This document shows, piece after piece, positions 25,685 to 34,625 of a stretch of 40,596 nt of DNA. The DNA is taken from positions 1-40,596 of the forward strand of contig LMZS01000077.1 in assembly GCA_001567085.1 (NCBI GenBank), read 5' to 3'. The position numbers were made by a program, and so were the translations under genes. Each line of letters begins with the position of its first letter. Positions within the stretch are counted from its first letter, which is position 1. Source of the DNA: Chloroflexi bacterium OLB15. GTDB lineage: Bacteria; Chloroflexota; Anaerolineae; Aggregatilineales; Phototrophicaceae. The notes under the pieces are model-generated. The model saw only the letters and a program-made list of their open reading frames with translations. It was not told the DNA's origin and did not search any database.

Positions 25685-26512
25685 CTAAGAAACGCGCTCA
25701 ACCGGAACCTGTATTTCAGAAATCAGGTCGCCACCATCTGCTTGCCGGGGCAGTTGCAGCGAAAGTTCGCGTATCGTCCCCGCCATCCGGTAGCCATTCT
25801 GCTCTGCCCATAGCCCAATCTCCGCATACCCTACGTGTATCGTTTCCAGCGCCCCGGTGATCACGGTGGTCGCCATCGTTTCAACCGGGGGCAGTTCGCA
25901 GCGCTGCATAAGCATCCCATTATCGAGCGGCACAATAGCTGTGGTGCTGGTCTCGATCACCCGCCCCATCTGCAAATCCATGTTGAATTCAACAACATCA
26001 TCATCGTGGCACATTACAAACGGCAGCCCGTAGCCGCTTTTATCCGGCAGCGCCATCATGATCTGTCTGGTAAGTTCCAAAGCGTGCTGAAAGTCCTCAA
26101 CAATCGTGCGTAAGCTCATCACTGATTGCGCTGAAACCTGCTTCATCACCACGTTCAGCGGCTGGCGGGTTTCAGCATTCCGGATTGACTGCAAGCGCGA
26201 TTCAATTTTGCGGATACGCTGAAGTTCTGCCTGTAACTGCTGCTCAATTTCGACCTTCTTAAGCAGCAGCATCCCCTGCATTTCTTCAGTCGAGATGTGA
26301 TCGTTCAGCATCCGGCGAATCTGGTCTAGCGATAAGCCAAGTTCCTTCAAGGCTAGAATTCGATTCAACTCCGCCAGTTGTTCAGCGCTGTAATAACGGT
26401 AGCCAGAGGCCACATCAATACGCACAGGTTTTAATAAGCCGATTTCGTCGTAATAACGTAACAGCCGTTTAGAAACCTGCCCCAATCTCGAAAACTCACC
26501 CACACTGAACAT
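25685..26512 (-). CDS. MerR-family regulator with GyrI-like ligand domain
   Basis: 275 residues: MerR winged helix (1-70, MFSVGEFSRLGQVSKRLLRYYDEIGLLKP, YRYYSAEQLAELNRILALKELG), coiled coil (about 75-115), then a C-terminal GyrI/AraC-effector-like domain (from about 120) as in BmrR-type drug sensors. These proteins bend a promoter with an overlong spacer to activate it when ligand binds. A promoter with the expected 19-base spacer lies directly upstream (26540-26570), so it probably activates itself and the DUF1772 gene. Ligand unknown, likely a hydrophobic or cationic compound. Confidence 0.85.
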   Translation of the reverse strand: MFSVGEFSRLGQVSKRLLRYYDEIGLLKPVRIDVASGYRYYSAEQLAELNRILALKELGLSLDQIRRMLNDHISTEEMQGMLLLKKVEIEQQLQAELQRIRKIESRLQSIRNAETRQPLNVVMKQVSAQSVMSLRTIVEDFQHALELTRQIMMALPDKSGYGLPFVMCHDDDVVEFNMDLQMGRVIETSTTAIVPLDNGMLMQRCELPPVETMATTVITGALETIHVGYAEIGLWAEQNGYRMAGTIRELSLQLPRQADGGDLISEIQVPVERVS

Positions 26513-26539
26513 CGCGCTGCCTTTTATGCTGATACGGCC

Positions 26540-26570
26540 ATCTTAGCCATTTACGTAACGTGAACCTCAA
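26540..26570 (-). promoter_or_regulatory. MerR-type promoter with 19-base spacer and operator
   Basis: Minus strand TTGAGG (26565-26570) and TAAGAT (26540-26545) are 19 bases apart, the signature of MerR-activated promoters. The spacer holds the near-palindrome TTCACGT-T-ACGTAAA (one mismatch), centred between the two boxes. It lies 28 bases before the merR start codon. Confidence 0.65.
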
Positions 26571-26614
26571 GCGCTTCTCATCATTTACTCATTTTTCAAA
26601 TGGGCTTGAACGGC

Positions 26615-26641
26615 TCTCGCTTACCAGCCTTGATAGCGAGA
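26615..26641. promoter_or_regulatory. Inverted repeat upstream of the GH4 gene
   Basis: TCTCGCT (26615-26621) and AGCGAGA (26635-26641) are perfect 7-bp arms with a 13-base spacer, about 40 bases before the GH4 start. Possible operator of an unknown repressor. Confidence 0.3.
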
Positions 26642-26680
26642 TAATAGAATAGCTTTGGTTTCAATGACAGAGATTATCCC

Positions 26681-28037
26681 ATGAAACTAACAATTATCGG
26701 CGGCGGTGGCGTGCGTACCCCGCGCTTAATACCTTCCCTGATAAAACGCGCCGCGCGGCTTGATTTAACCGAAGTTTGGCTGATGGATACCGACGCCGAA
26801 AAGCTCTCGCTGATTGGCGGCCTCTGCCAAACCCTTGCCCGTGAAGCGCCCTTCAAACTGGCGCTGACTACCGACGCTCACGCCGCCATCAACGGCGCTA
26901 ACCATGTCATCACCGCTGTTCGCCCCGGTCTGGAAAAAGGCCGCGCCACCGATGAGCGCATCTGCTTCGCTCATGGCGTGCTTGGTCAGGAAACTACCGG
27001 CGCGGCGGGCTTTGCGATGGCTATGCGCAGCATCCCCGCCATCCTTGAATATGCGCGGTTGGTCGCTGAAATCGGCGCGCCCGGCGCATGGATCTACAAT
27101 TTCACCAATCCCGCCGGTTTGGTCGCGCAGGCGCTGCACGATTCCGGCATCGAGCGTATCGTCGGCATTTGCGACAGCGCCAACGGCGCGCAGCACGCCG
27201 TCAGCCGCTATCTGAACGTTCCCAATGAGCGCGTACATCACACTGTTTACGGCCTGAATCATCTGTCATGGACGCCGCGCGTACAGGTAGATAAAGATGC
27301 CAGCGGCGGCGAAGACGTATTCCCCGCGCTGCTATTTGATGAAGCTTCGTACATGCCACCCATTTGAGCATGTTCGCGCCGGGTCTCATTCGCTGGCAGC
27401 AGGCCTTCCTGAATGAATATCTGCATTACTTCTATCACCGTGACGAAGCGTTAGCCGCCCTGCTCAGGAAGCCGGAAACACGCGGCGAACAAACCATGCG
27501 TCTCACGGGCGCGCTTTTAGAAAAACTGCGCGCGCTCAAAGGCGATCCTGAAGCCAGCCTCGCCGCCTATCATGAGGTGATGGGCGAGCGCGAACGTACC
27601 TATATGGCGCATGCCCGCACCGAAGGCGAAATCAATCCCACCGCTGCCGAGCCAGATGATGAAGCTATGCCGGCGTCGCGCTGGGTTGTGTAGAGGCAAT
27701 CCAGAACGATTCGCTGCACTATACCGGCCTCAACGTGCCAAATCGCGGCGCTATTGATGGTATGGCTGATGATGATGTTGTAGAAGTTGGCTGCTGGGTG
27801 GATGGAAGCGGCATCCGCGCCGAAGCCGTCGGCACGATTCACGATGATCAGCTGCGCCTGATGCAAACCGTGAAGCTTTATGAGCGTCTTGGCGTGCGCG
27901 CCATTCTGGAACGCAGCCGCGCTTTAGCCATCGAAGCGCTCACCATTCACCCGCTGGTCGGTTCTTATCCGCTGGCCGAAAAACTGGTAGATGCGTTTTT
28001 AGCAGCGCATCGCGATTTAGTTGGAGAGTGGGGCTAA
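26681..28037 (+). CDS. GH4 glycosidase (6-phospho-beta-glucosidase-like), two frameshifts
   Basis: NAD- and metal-dependent GH4 enzyme. It has an N-terminal Rossmann loop (GGGGVRTP, 7-14), GQETTG (102-107), NFTNPAG (140-146), the metal-binding Cys164 in GICDSANG and His194 in GLNHLSW, then NEYLHYFYHRDE and LNVPNRGAI further on. The frame breaks twice. Near 27364 one more T in CATTTGAG would give PILSMFAPG. Near 27664 one more G would give DEGYAGVALGCVEAI. Corrected length is about 452 residues, as expected for the family. The subgroup looks like LicH/BglT 6-phospho-beta-glucosidases, yet no PTS genes are nearby, so another substrate is possible. It converges on the aldolase gene. Confidence 0.85.
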
Positions 28038-28066
28038 TGTCAGGGCAAACAACGCTGCCCTGACAT
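28037..28066. terminator. Hairpin between convergent GH4 and aldolase genes
   Basis: Perfect 11-bp arms (ATGTCAGGGCA and its complement) with an 8-base loop, starting at the GH4 stop codon. No long T run follows, so it is a probable but not certain terminator. The remaining 28067-28169 gap shows nothing else. Confidence 0.55.
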
Positions 28067-28169
28067 CAGCTTAACTTCGCAAGGGGGATATTATCGCCCG
28101 TACTGACCAGATCAGCGGGGCGTTTCGGCAGTTTTTCCGGCGCATCCAGCAAACTGCCTCCCCCTTCCT

Positions 28170-30145
28170 CTAAATCACCCGATCATTACCGCCGTCTATC
28201 GGAATTTGCGCGCCCGTCGTGCGTGCAAACACTGATCCGCACAGTTCTGCTGCCAGTTCGCCCACGTCGTGGCTGGTCACTTCCACTTTCAACACATTGT
28301 TGGTCTTGTATTGCTCCACCGTCAGCCCGTAATGTTTGGCGCGGTTTTCCAGCACTTCCGGCGTCCACAGGCCGGTATCAAATACCGCGTTCGGATGCAC
28401 CGTGTTGATGCGTATGCCATCGCCACCCCATTCCAGCGCCGCCACCCGCGCAAGTTGGGTCATCGCCGCCTTAGACGCCGAATATGCCGCCGCCCCCGGC
28501 CCCGGCGCAGGCACATTCTTCGAGCCGATCACCACCACCACCCGCCCGCCGCGCGGCGCAAGTTTTACAGTGGATGCGCCTCGCGCATCAGCACCAGATT
28601 CGAATCCAGATTGATACGCAGCACCTTATCCCAATCCGCCAACCCTAACTTCGCAATCGGTGTGCCGCCGGGGAAAATGCCCGCGTTCAGCACCAGCATA
28701 TCCAGTCCGCCATAACGCTTGACCGCAGTTTCAAATGCCGCCGCGATCTGTGCTTCATCAGTCAGATCAACCGTGATCCCCAGATAATCCGGGCGCTTGA
28801 ATAACGTCTCAATTGCCGGGTTGATGTCCAGCCCCACAACTGCCGCGCCCCGCGCCAGCAGCGATTCTACGCAGGCTTTGCCGATGCCGCTGGCCGCGCC
28901 AGTCACCAGCGCAATTTCGCCTGTAAATGCCGGGGCTTTCCCGCCAGCGCGCAGTTTCGCCTGCTCCAAATCCCAATACTCAACATCGAAAATGTCTTCA
29001 GCAGGCAGCGCTTCGTAATTCTGCATCGCGCGCGCCCGCGAAATCACCGCTATCGTGTGGCGGTAAATATCTTCTGCAATCGCCGCTTCCTTCGCCGTCT
29101 TGCCGATGGTCAGCAGCCCCCAATCAGGATCGAGCACGATACGCGGCGCCGGATCAAGCATAGTGAGCGGTGTAGCGCTGCGATGCTGATTGGCCTCAAA
29201 ATAGGCGCGGTAACTTTCCTCATAAGCCGCCACATCCCGCCCAACCAGCGGCAGGCGCTTGGTGCGTATCACATGATCCGGCGTCAGCGGGCCTTGCAGC
29301 GCGATCTGCTTCAGATCGGCGCGGCGGGCAAAACTCAACGCCTGTTCGTCGGTATGCGAAGCCATAATCACCGCAAACCCCGCTGCGTCTGAAAGTTCGC
29401 GCCGAAAAGCCGCTAATACCTGCCGTTGGGGTTCATCCGGTGGCGCCACCTGTGGGTACTCTACTCTCCACGCATGATGCCTCTCAAGATACTGTTCAGC
29501 TTCATCTACCAGCGCGATCATGCGCTCATACGCTTCTTTCGCCGTCTCGCCAAAGGTGAAAATGCCGTGTTTCAGCAGGATCATGCCCTGCGTGCCATCG
29601 TGCGCCTGTCTTGCAAATTCTTCAGCGCACAGCCGCGCCAGCTTAAAGCCAGGCATGATATAGGGGATGATCACCATGCGTTCGCCGTAAAGTTCTTCAA
29701 TTCGCCGGCGACCATCTGGCGTATTGGTGATGGCGATGATCGCGTCGGCATGGGTGTGATCAACATACTTATGCGGGATCAGCGCGTGTAAAATCGCCTC
29801 CACCGAAGGCGACGGTGCGCTTGCATCAATCATGGATACGCGCAGCTCGTTCGCCATCTGAATATCAGAAAGTTCAGGCAGCGTCGCCAGATCAAGCAAA
29901 ACATCCATCTTGCACGGCGAAAACCCCTGCGGCTGAATTGTCTCTAAATCCCACCCGCTGCCCTTCACGTACAAAATATGCTGTTCGCGCCCGAATAAAT
30001 CTGACTGCGTGATCTTCACTGAGGTATTGCCCCCGCCGTGCATCACCAGCGATTTATCCCGCCCCAGCAGCCGTGAGGTATACACCCGCTGGTTCAAATC
30101 CCCCGCATATTCCGCAGCTTCAGTTTCGTTCCATAACGATTGCAT
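28170..30145 (-). CDS. Bifunctional rhamnulose-1-phosphate aldolase / short-chain dehydrogenase, one frameshift
   Basis: The N-terminal class II aldolase domain has HGGGNTS (36-42), the zinc-site DHTHADA (129-135) and KHGIFTFGE. The C-terminal SDR domain has TGAASGIGKA (around residue 420), LNAGIFPGG, YSASK and a closing DGGNDRVI. This is the layout of the RhaEW/YuxG type, which splits rhamnulose-1-P and processes the lactaldehyde formed. The frame breaks near 28570: CTGTAAAAC read as CTGTTAAAAC gives HPLLKLAPRGGRVVVVIGSKN and restores a 658-residue protein. Start ATG at 30145 has AAGG upstream. No rhamnose isomerase, kinase or transporter is adjacent. Confidence 0.85.
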
Positions 30146-30148
30146 CGC

Positions 30149-30341
30149 TTAAACCTTTTCGTTCATGTCAGCAGTTGTTTTATAGCGGCGGATCATATCA
30201 CCTTCGCCGCTGGTGACGATCAATTCATAACTGTTCCGCTGCGCGCTGTGGCAGCATAGTCACGTGCCGCGTATGGTCTCCATAATGTGGCGCTAAAAGA
30301 ACGAAAATTATCGGCGGTACTCGTCCAGAAATGCAACCCAT
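30149..30341 (-). pseudogene. Short frameshifted reading frame upstream of the aldolase
   Basis: An ATG at 30341 with AGGGGG just upstream opens a 38-codon frame (MGCISGRVPPIIFVLLAPHYGDHTRHVTM..., stop at 30225). A second frame continues from about there as YELIVTSGEGDMIRRYK and stops at 30149, 3 bases before the aldolase start. Joined by one base change they would make about 64 residues. I recognise no family. It may be a small gene with a read error, a remnant, or chance. Confidence 0.25.
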
Positions 30342-30467
30342 CCTATCCCCCTGAAGCGTAATCAGCCAGCCCGCGTTATTTCACCGGCATTCCTTGCGCT
30401 GGCTTCAACGTGCAAGCTGCCTGTTTGTGCATATTGCCCTGATTTATTCGCCCATCCCCAGATCCTC

Positions 30468-30499
30468 GCTGCCCTACATTCGCTCAAACTTAGGGCAGC
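30468..30499. repeat. Inverted repeat upstream of the sugar-transport promoter
   Basis: GCTGCCCTA (30468-30476) and TAGGGCAGC (30491-30499) are perfect 9-bp arms with a 14-base spacer, ending 34 bases before the -35 box. It may be a second regulator site. Apart from this and the items listed separately, I see nothing in 30342-30533. Confidence 0.4.
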
Positions 30500-30533
30500 A
30501 TCTTGAATTAAGAAATTTTATCCAAATCCCTTG

Positions 30534-30562
30534 TTGACAAAGGCATTGGCACACGTTACGAT
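30534..30562 (+). promoter_or_regulatory. Strong sigma-70-type promoter of the sugar-transport/glycosidase locus
   Basis: TTGACA (30534-30539), a 17-base spacer, and TACGAT (30557-30562). Transcription should start near 30569, immediately before or at the palindromic operator. The transporter gene begins about 310 bases downstream. Confidence 0.75.
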
Positions 30563-30569
30563 TTGTTTG

Positions 30570-30583
30570 TGGGAGCGCTCCCA
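30570..30583. promoter_or_regulatory. CebR/CelR-type operator (LacI family)
   Basis: TGGGAGCGCTCCCA is a perfect 14-bp palindrome identical to the operator reported for the cellobiose repressors CebR (Streptomyces) and CelR (Thermobifida). It sits at the expected transcription start, where a bound LacI-type protein would block initiation until an inducer such as cellobiose binds. No LacI gene lies in the window. Confidence 0.8.
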
Positions 30584-30881
30584 GAAATATTCAAGTGTTA
30601 TCGAAAGCATTGCGCGTTTTTAAAGATTTTTGCTGAAAGAACCTGCTAAAGATTCTCCCTTTGCTGGTGATCCCACAGCGTTAGCGCCATCCTTTCAATA
30701 CCACTGTACCGGCTGCGATATTTGACCCTCCCGCGTGATCGCCTATGAAGGCGATCGGTGTTTACTAAAAGGCTCCACACGGTTTGGATCTGAGAGGAAG
30801 GAGCAGCGTATTCAAAATTTTTGTTACACGGATCACCAAGCACAACCTAACGAAACAAACCTTTAGGGAGGCATATTTACA
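30584..30881 (+). promoter_or_regulatory. Long untranslated leader with hairpin
   Basis: About 300 bases between promoter and first gene, without a credible gene on either strand. It holds a perfect 8-bp stem with 4-base loop (30737-30756, GATCGCCT-ATGA-AGGCGATC). It ends with AGGGAGG ten bases before the ATG at 30882. No known riboswitch class was recognised. Confidence 0.4.
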
Positions 30882-32272
30882 ATGAAGTCCAAAGCTCTAA
30901 TTTTCGTAATCGTCGCCATGTTCGCAGTGTTGGCATTCCCCGCACTCGCGCAGGATGGCCCCACTGAAATTACTTGGTTCGTCGGTCTCGGCACCGGCAC
31001 CCAGCCCGAACAGCTTGAAGTGCAGCAGCAGGTTGTGGACGCCTTCAATGCATCCCAGTCCGACATTCACGTTACATTGAATGTTGCGCCATCCTTTGAA
31101 ACCGCATGGGATACCTTCGCGACCCTCGTCGCCGCTGGTACCGCCCCCGACATCGTTGGCCCCATCGGCGTTGGTGGTTCACACCGCGCTGAATGGCTGG
31201 ACATCGGCCCGTACATTGAATCCCTCGGCATTGACCTGAGCGTGTTCGATCCGTCGCTGGTCGCGCTCTACGAAACCGCCAATCAGGGCTACAGCGGTCT
31301 GCCGCTGCTGGTTTATCCTTCGATCACCTACTACAACACCGACCTGTTCGACGAAGCTGGCCTGAACTATCCCCCGTCAGAATTCGGCGCCCCCTACGTA
31401 TGGGCTGATGGCACCGAAGCGCCGTGGGATTACAACACCATGCTCGAAATCGCCAAGGTTCTGACCGTTGATGGCAACGGCAACGACGCCACCAGCGCCG
31501 ATTTCGACCCCAGCAACATCGTGCAGTACGGCCTCAACTTCCAGTGGGCGCGTATCCGCCTGATTCTGACTGACATTCAGCCCGAATCCACCTACTACAA
31601 TGCAGAAACCAACACCGTTCCATGCCCGATAGCTGGCGCGTAGGCGCCCACTGGCTGCAAGATGCCATCTGGACGCACCACGTAATGCCGAATCGTGCCG
31701 CCGCCGTCAGCGAAGCGCTCGGCGCAGGCAGCGACAACGTCTTCCAGACCGGCAAGATCGGTATGGCGGTTGTGCCTCTGTGGTACACCTGCTGCATCGG
31801 CAACTCGGTTGGCAACTTTGAATGGAATATCGCCCCGGTTCCGGCTTCGCTGGATGGTGAGCAGCACGTGGCTGCCGACGCGGATACCTTCCGTATTCCC
31901 GCCAGCACCAACAACCCTGACGCCGCCGCCCAGTTCCTGTATTACCTGGCAACCGTTGGCGTTGAGCAGTTGGCTCCCACTTACGGTGGTATGCCCGCGC
32001 TGCCCGAATTTGCTGAATCCTACTTTGAAGCGAAGCGCGCAGCTTATCCGTGGGACATTGACTGGAATGTTGTAACCGATAGCCTCGCTTACACGACCCC
32101 CGGCAACATGCACCACGAATCATGGCTGCCCAACTGGTCGCAGGTTTATGACCGCGAATTTGCCTTCCAGAGCGAACTTGAAGGCGATAATGGTGGCGCG
32201 TTGGACGTAGATGCCGCGTTGGACGCCTGGGTGGCTGATGCTCAGGCCATCGTTGACCAACCCGCAAGCTAA
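30882..32272 (+). CDS. Sugar ABC transporter binding protein (SBP family 1), one frameshift
   Basis: Signal peptide MKSKALIFVIVAMFAVLAFPALA with cleavage before QDG, then a family 1 binding-protein fold: TEITWFVGLGTG, VVDAFNASQSDIHVTLNV, LVAAGTAPDIVG, GLPLLVYPSITYYNTDLFDEAGL. The frame breaks near 31618; one added base joins ETNTV to MPDSWRVGAHWLQDAIW. The second part carries QTGKIGMAVVPLWY and FRIPASTNNPDAAAQFLYYL. Corrected length is about 463 residues. First gene of the locus behind the CebR-type operator, so a cellobiose or beta-glucan oligosaccharide ligand is the best guess; a chitooligosaccharide is also possible given the GH18-like gene. Confidence 0.88.
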
Positions 32273-32290
32273 TTCATTTCACGCAGTAAA

Positions 32291-32318
32291 AGAGGGGCGC
32301 GCTTCGGTGCGCCTCTCT
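32291..32318 (+). terminator. UUCG-capped hairpin after the binding-protein gene
   Basis: A 12-bp stem (AGAGGGGCGC with its partner, two G-T pairs) closed by the extra-stable C-UUCG-G loop, 18 bases after the stop codon. Only a mixed pyrimidine tail follows. It probably stabilises the upstream message and reduces, rather than stops, transcription into the permeases. The rest of the 32273-32416 gap shows only the ribosome binding site. Confidence 0.6.
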
Positions 32319-32416
32319 CTTAAAATTCTCCTTTTGCGATGGTTTATAAACTAAGTAAAAATAAATTACCTTTGGAAAATTAGCTTTTTGAAAGCTGAGT
32401 CCGACAGGAGAGGCAC

Positions 32417-33388
32417 ATGGCTACTATTGATCAGACCCACACGGGTGCGCTGGCTTCAGAAACGGCGAACATTGGAGCGAATCAGAATAGCAATTCCTTA
32501 CAGCGCCAGCAGCGCCTTTGGGGATGGATTTTCCTGTCCCCCTGGCTCATTGGCTTTGTAATATTCACAGCAGCGCCCATCATCGCATCCTTCATCTTTA
32601 CCTTCACGCAGTTTAACCTGTCGGATGGTTCCATCACCTTTATCGGGCTGGATAACTGGAGGACGCTGGTCAGCGACCCGCTTACGATCACCTCTCTCGG
32701 CGTCACCTTTAAGTTCGCTTTAGTCGCCATACCCTTCTGGTTGATCGTTCCCATCCTGATTGCCTCGCTTCTCAACTCAAAATCGGTAAAAGGCAAGCCG
32801 CTTCTCAGAACGCTGTTTTACCTGCCCTATATCGTTCCAGCGGTATCCGCCATCTTTATCTGGCAAAGTGTTTTGAACACGCAGGCAGGCTGGATCAACC
32901 GTATTCTCCGGCTTTTGGGCGTGCAAGACCCGCCAGCCTGGCTGCAAAACGAAAGCTGGATTCTGATCGCCTTTATGATTATCGGCCTGTGGGGCATCGG
33001 CAATGCTATGCTCACCACGCTGGCAACCATGCAAGGCGTGCCTACCGAGCTTTACGAAGCGGCTGAAGTGGATGGCGCTGGCCCGCTCACCCGCTGGCGT
33101 AAGATCACCCTGCCAATGATCTCCCCCGTCATTTTCTACAACCTGGTACTGCTCTCCATCGGTGTGATGAACTACTTCGTGGTTCCCTATATCGTTTCGC
33201 GCGGCACCGGCCAGCCTGGGCAATCTGCTTATTTCTTCAATATGCATCTTTATAAAACGGCCTTCGCCTACGGCAACATGGGCTACGGCGCAACCCTTGC
33301 CTGGGTTATTTTCGGAATCTGCCTGTTAATTACCGTTGTTCTGTTTGCGACCTCCCGTCGTTGGGTGTACTACTCGAGTGGAGATTAG
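32417..33388 (+). CDS. Sugar ABC transporter permease (MalF/UgpA type)
   Basis: 323 residues with six hydrophobic segments (first GWIFLSPWLIGFVIFTAAPI) and the EAA loop EAAEVDGAGPLTRWRKITLPMISP, which contacts the ATPase. Start ATG is preceded by AGGAGAGG. It pairs with the next permease, separated by 2 bases. No ATPase is encoded beside them; as in cebEFG loci, a shared MsiK/MsmX-type ATPase from elsewhere is expected. Confidence 0.9.
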   Translation: MATIDQTHTGALASETANIGANQNSNSLQRQQRLWGWIFLSPWLIGFVIFTAAPIIASFIFTFTQFNLSDGSITFIGLDNWRTLVSDPLTITSLGVTFKFALVAIPFWLIVPILIASLLNSKSVKGKPLLRTLFYLPYIVPAVSAIFIWQSVLNTQAGWINRILRLLGVQDPPAWLQNESWILIAFMIIGLWGIGNAMLTTLATMQGVPTELYEAAEVDGAGPLTRWRKITLPMISPVIFYNLVLLSIGVMNYFVVPYIVSRGTGQPGQSAYFFNMHLYKTAFAYGNMGYGATLAWVIFGICLLITVVLFATSRRWVYYSSGD

Positions 33389-33390
33389 TC

Positions 33391-34494
33391 ATGGCCGCTG
33401 CCGCTAACCAATCAAAAGCTGTTAACACAGCGCCCTTTTACAGCCATCAACTGCGGAAGTTTGGAATCATCTCCATCCTCACGCTGTTTGCCTTTATGCT
33501 GGTTTTTCTGTTCTTGCTGCCCTTCGCCAATATGGCGCTGATCTCGGTCAAAACCACCGATCAGATTACCGAAGGCGCCACCGGGGTGATCTGGCCGATG
33601 GAACCCATCACCTATACCTATGACGGCGATGGCGATGGCGATCAGGACACCTATGACCTTTATATCGTCCCCATGCCCGATGGCTCTACGCGGCAGTTGG
33701 CTTTGGTGCAGCCGGGGCGTCAGTCAAGCCAGTTCCTCGATCCGAGTAATCCTGAAGCCGGGTTGATCGCCTGGGAGGGAAACTGGCGCGGGCTGAGCAG
33801 AGTTACCGAACTACACCCGCATTTTGAAAACTTCCAAACCGCGTGGGATATGCTGGATTTCCCGAAAGTGTTCCGCAATACCTTAATCATCGCCCTGACC
33901 GGCATGATCGGCACGCTGCTTTCCAGCATTTGCGTGGCTTACGCTTTTGCCCGTTTCCCAATCCCCGGTAAGAATATCTGGTTCATCATCCTGATCGGCA
34001 CCATCATTCTGCCCTCTCAGGTTACGCTGATCCCAACCTACGCCTTCTTCGCCAAAATTGGCTGGACAGGCACCTGGCTGCCGCTGATCGTCCCGCACTT
34101 CTTCGCCAACGCCTTTAACGTGTTCCTGCTGCGGCAGTTTTTCATGACCTTGCCGCGTGAGTTAGACGAAGCGGCTATGATTGACGGCGCTGGCCCCTTC
34201 AAAGTGCTCACCAGCGTGATCATCCCCCAATCGTGGGCAGCCATCATCGCCGTCGCCATGTTCCATATCATCTTTGCCTGGAACGACTACTTCAATCCGT
34301 TGATTTACTTGCTCGGTCAACCCGATCTTCTGCCAATTTCGGTTGCCGTTCAGCAGTTCAATTTCCAGTATGGCCCACGCCCGGAACTGGTGCAGGCAAC
34401 TTCGCTCATGGCGATGGTGCTCCCGCTGGTGCTCTTCTTATTCGCGCAAAAGGTCTTTATGCGCGGCGTGGTCATCACCGGCGTCGAAAAATAA
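33391..34494 (+). CDS. Sugar ABC transporter permease (MalG/UgpE type) with large external insert
   Basis: 367 residues from the ATG at 33391, which has GGAG upstream and lies 2 bases past the previous stop; the frame is open to 33361. The C-terminal part is a normal MalG-type permease with EAA loop ELDEAAMIDGAGPFKVLTSVIIPQ. Between helix 1 (ends near 50) and helix 2 (starts near 161) there are about 95 extra residues (60-155), predicted to be outside the membrane. They contain the acidic run YDGDGDGDQDTYD (77-89) and a beta-like VPMPDGSTRQLALVQPG stretch. Most MalG-like permeases have only a short loop here. The acidic run resembles a calcium-binding DxDxDG loop. Confidence 0.88.
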   Translation: MAAAANQSKAVNTAPFYSHQLRKFGIISILTLFAFMLVFLFLLPFANMALISVKTTDQITEGATGVIWPMEPITYTYDGDGDGDQDTYDLYIVPMPDGSTRQLALVQPGRQSSQFLDPSNPEAGLIAWEGNWRGLSRVTELHPHFENFQTAWDMLDFPKVFRNTLIIALTGMIGTLLSSICVAYAFARFPIPGKNIWFIILIGTIILPSQVTLIPTYAFFAKIGWTGTWLPLIVPHFFANAFNVFLLRQFFMTLPRELDEAAMIDGAGPFKVLTSVIIPQSWAAIIAVAMFHIIFAWNDYFNPLIYLLGQPDLLPISVAVQQFNFQYGPRPELVQATSLMAMVLPLVLFLFAQKVFMRGVVITGVEK

Positions 34495-34525
34495 CCAACC
34501 ACATCAGCCCTCTTGCATGAAACAG

Positions 34526-34563
34526 GACAGGGACACCCGCAAGTGTCCCTGTCTGCAAGACAG
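34526..34563 (+). repeat. Two competing hairpins between permease and glycosidase genes
   Basis: Stem 1: GACAGGGACAC (34526-34536) with GTGTCCCTGTC (34543-34553), loop CCGCAA. Stem 2: CTGTCT (34549-34554) with AGACAG (34558-34563), loop GCA. They share bases 34549-34553 and cannot form together. No T run follows. Confidence 0.55.
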
Positions 34564-34625
34564 GCAAATTGCTCCAGCCAAATCATCCGGAATACTCGCG
34601 ATCACATACACAAGATGAATGGACG

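Noticed and set aside
30646..30843. 65-codon leftward frame in the transporter leader
   Set aside because: No ribosome site or recognisable motif; opposite to a clear leader transcript.
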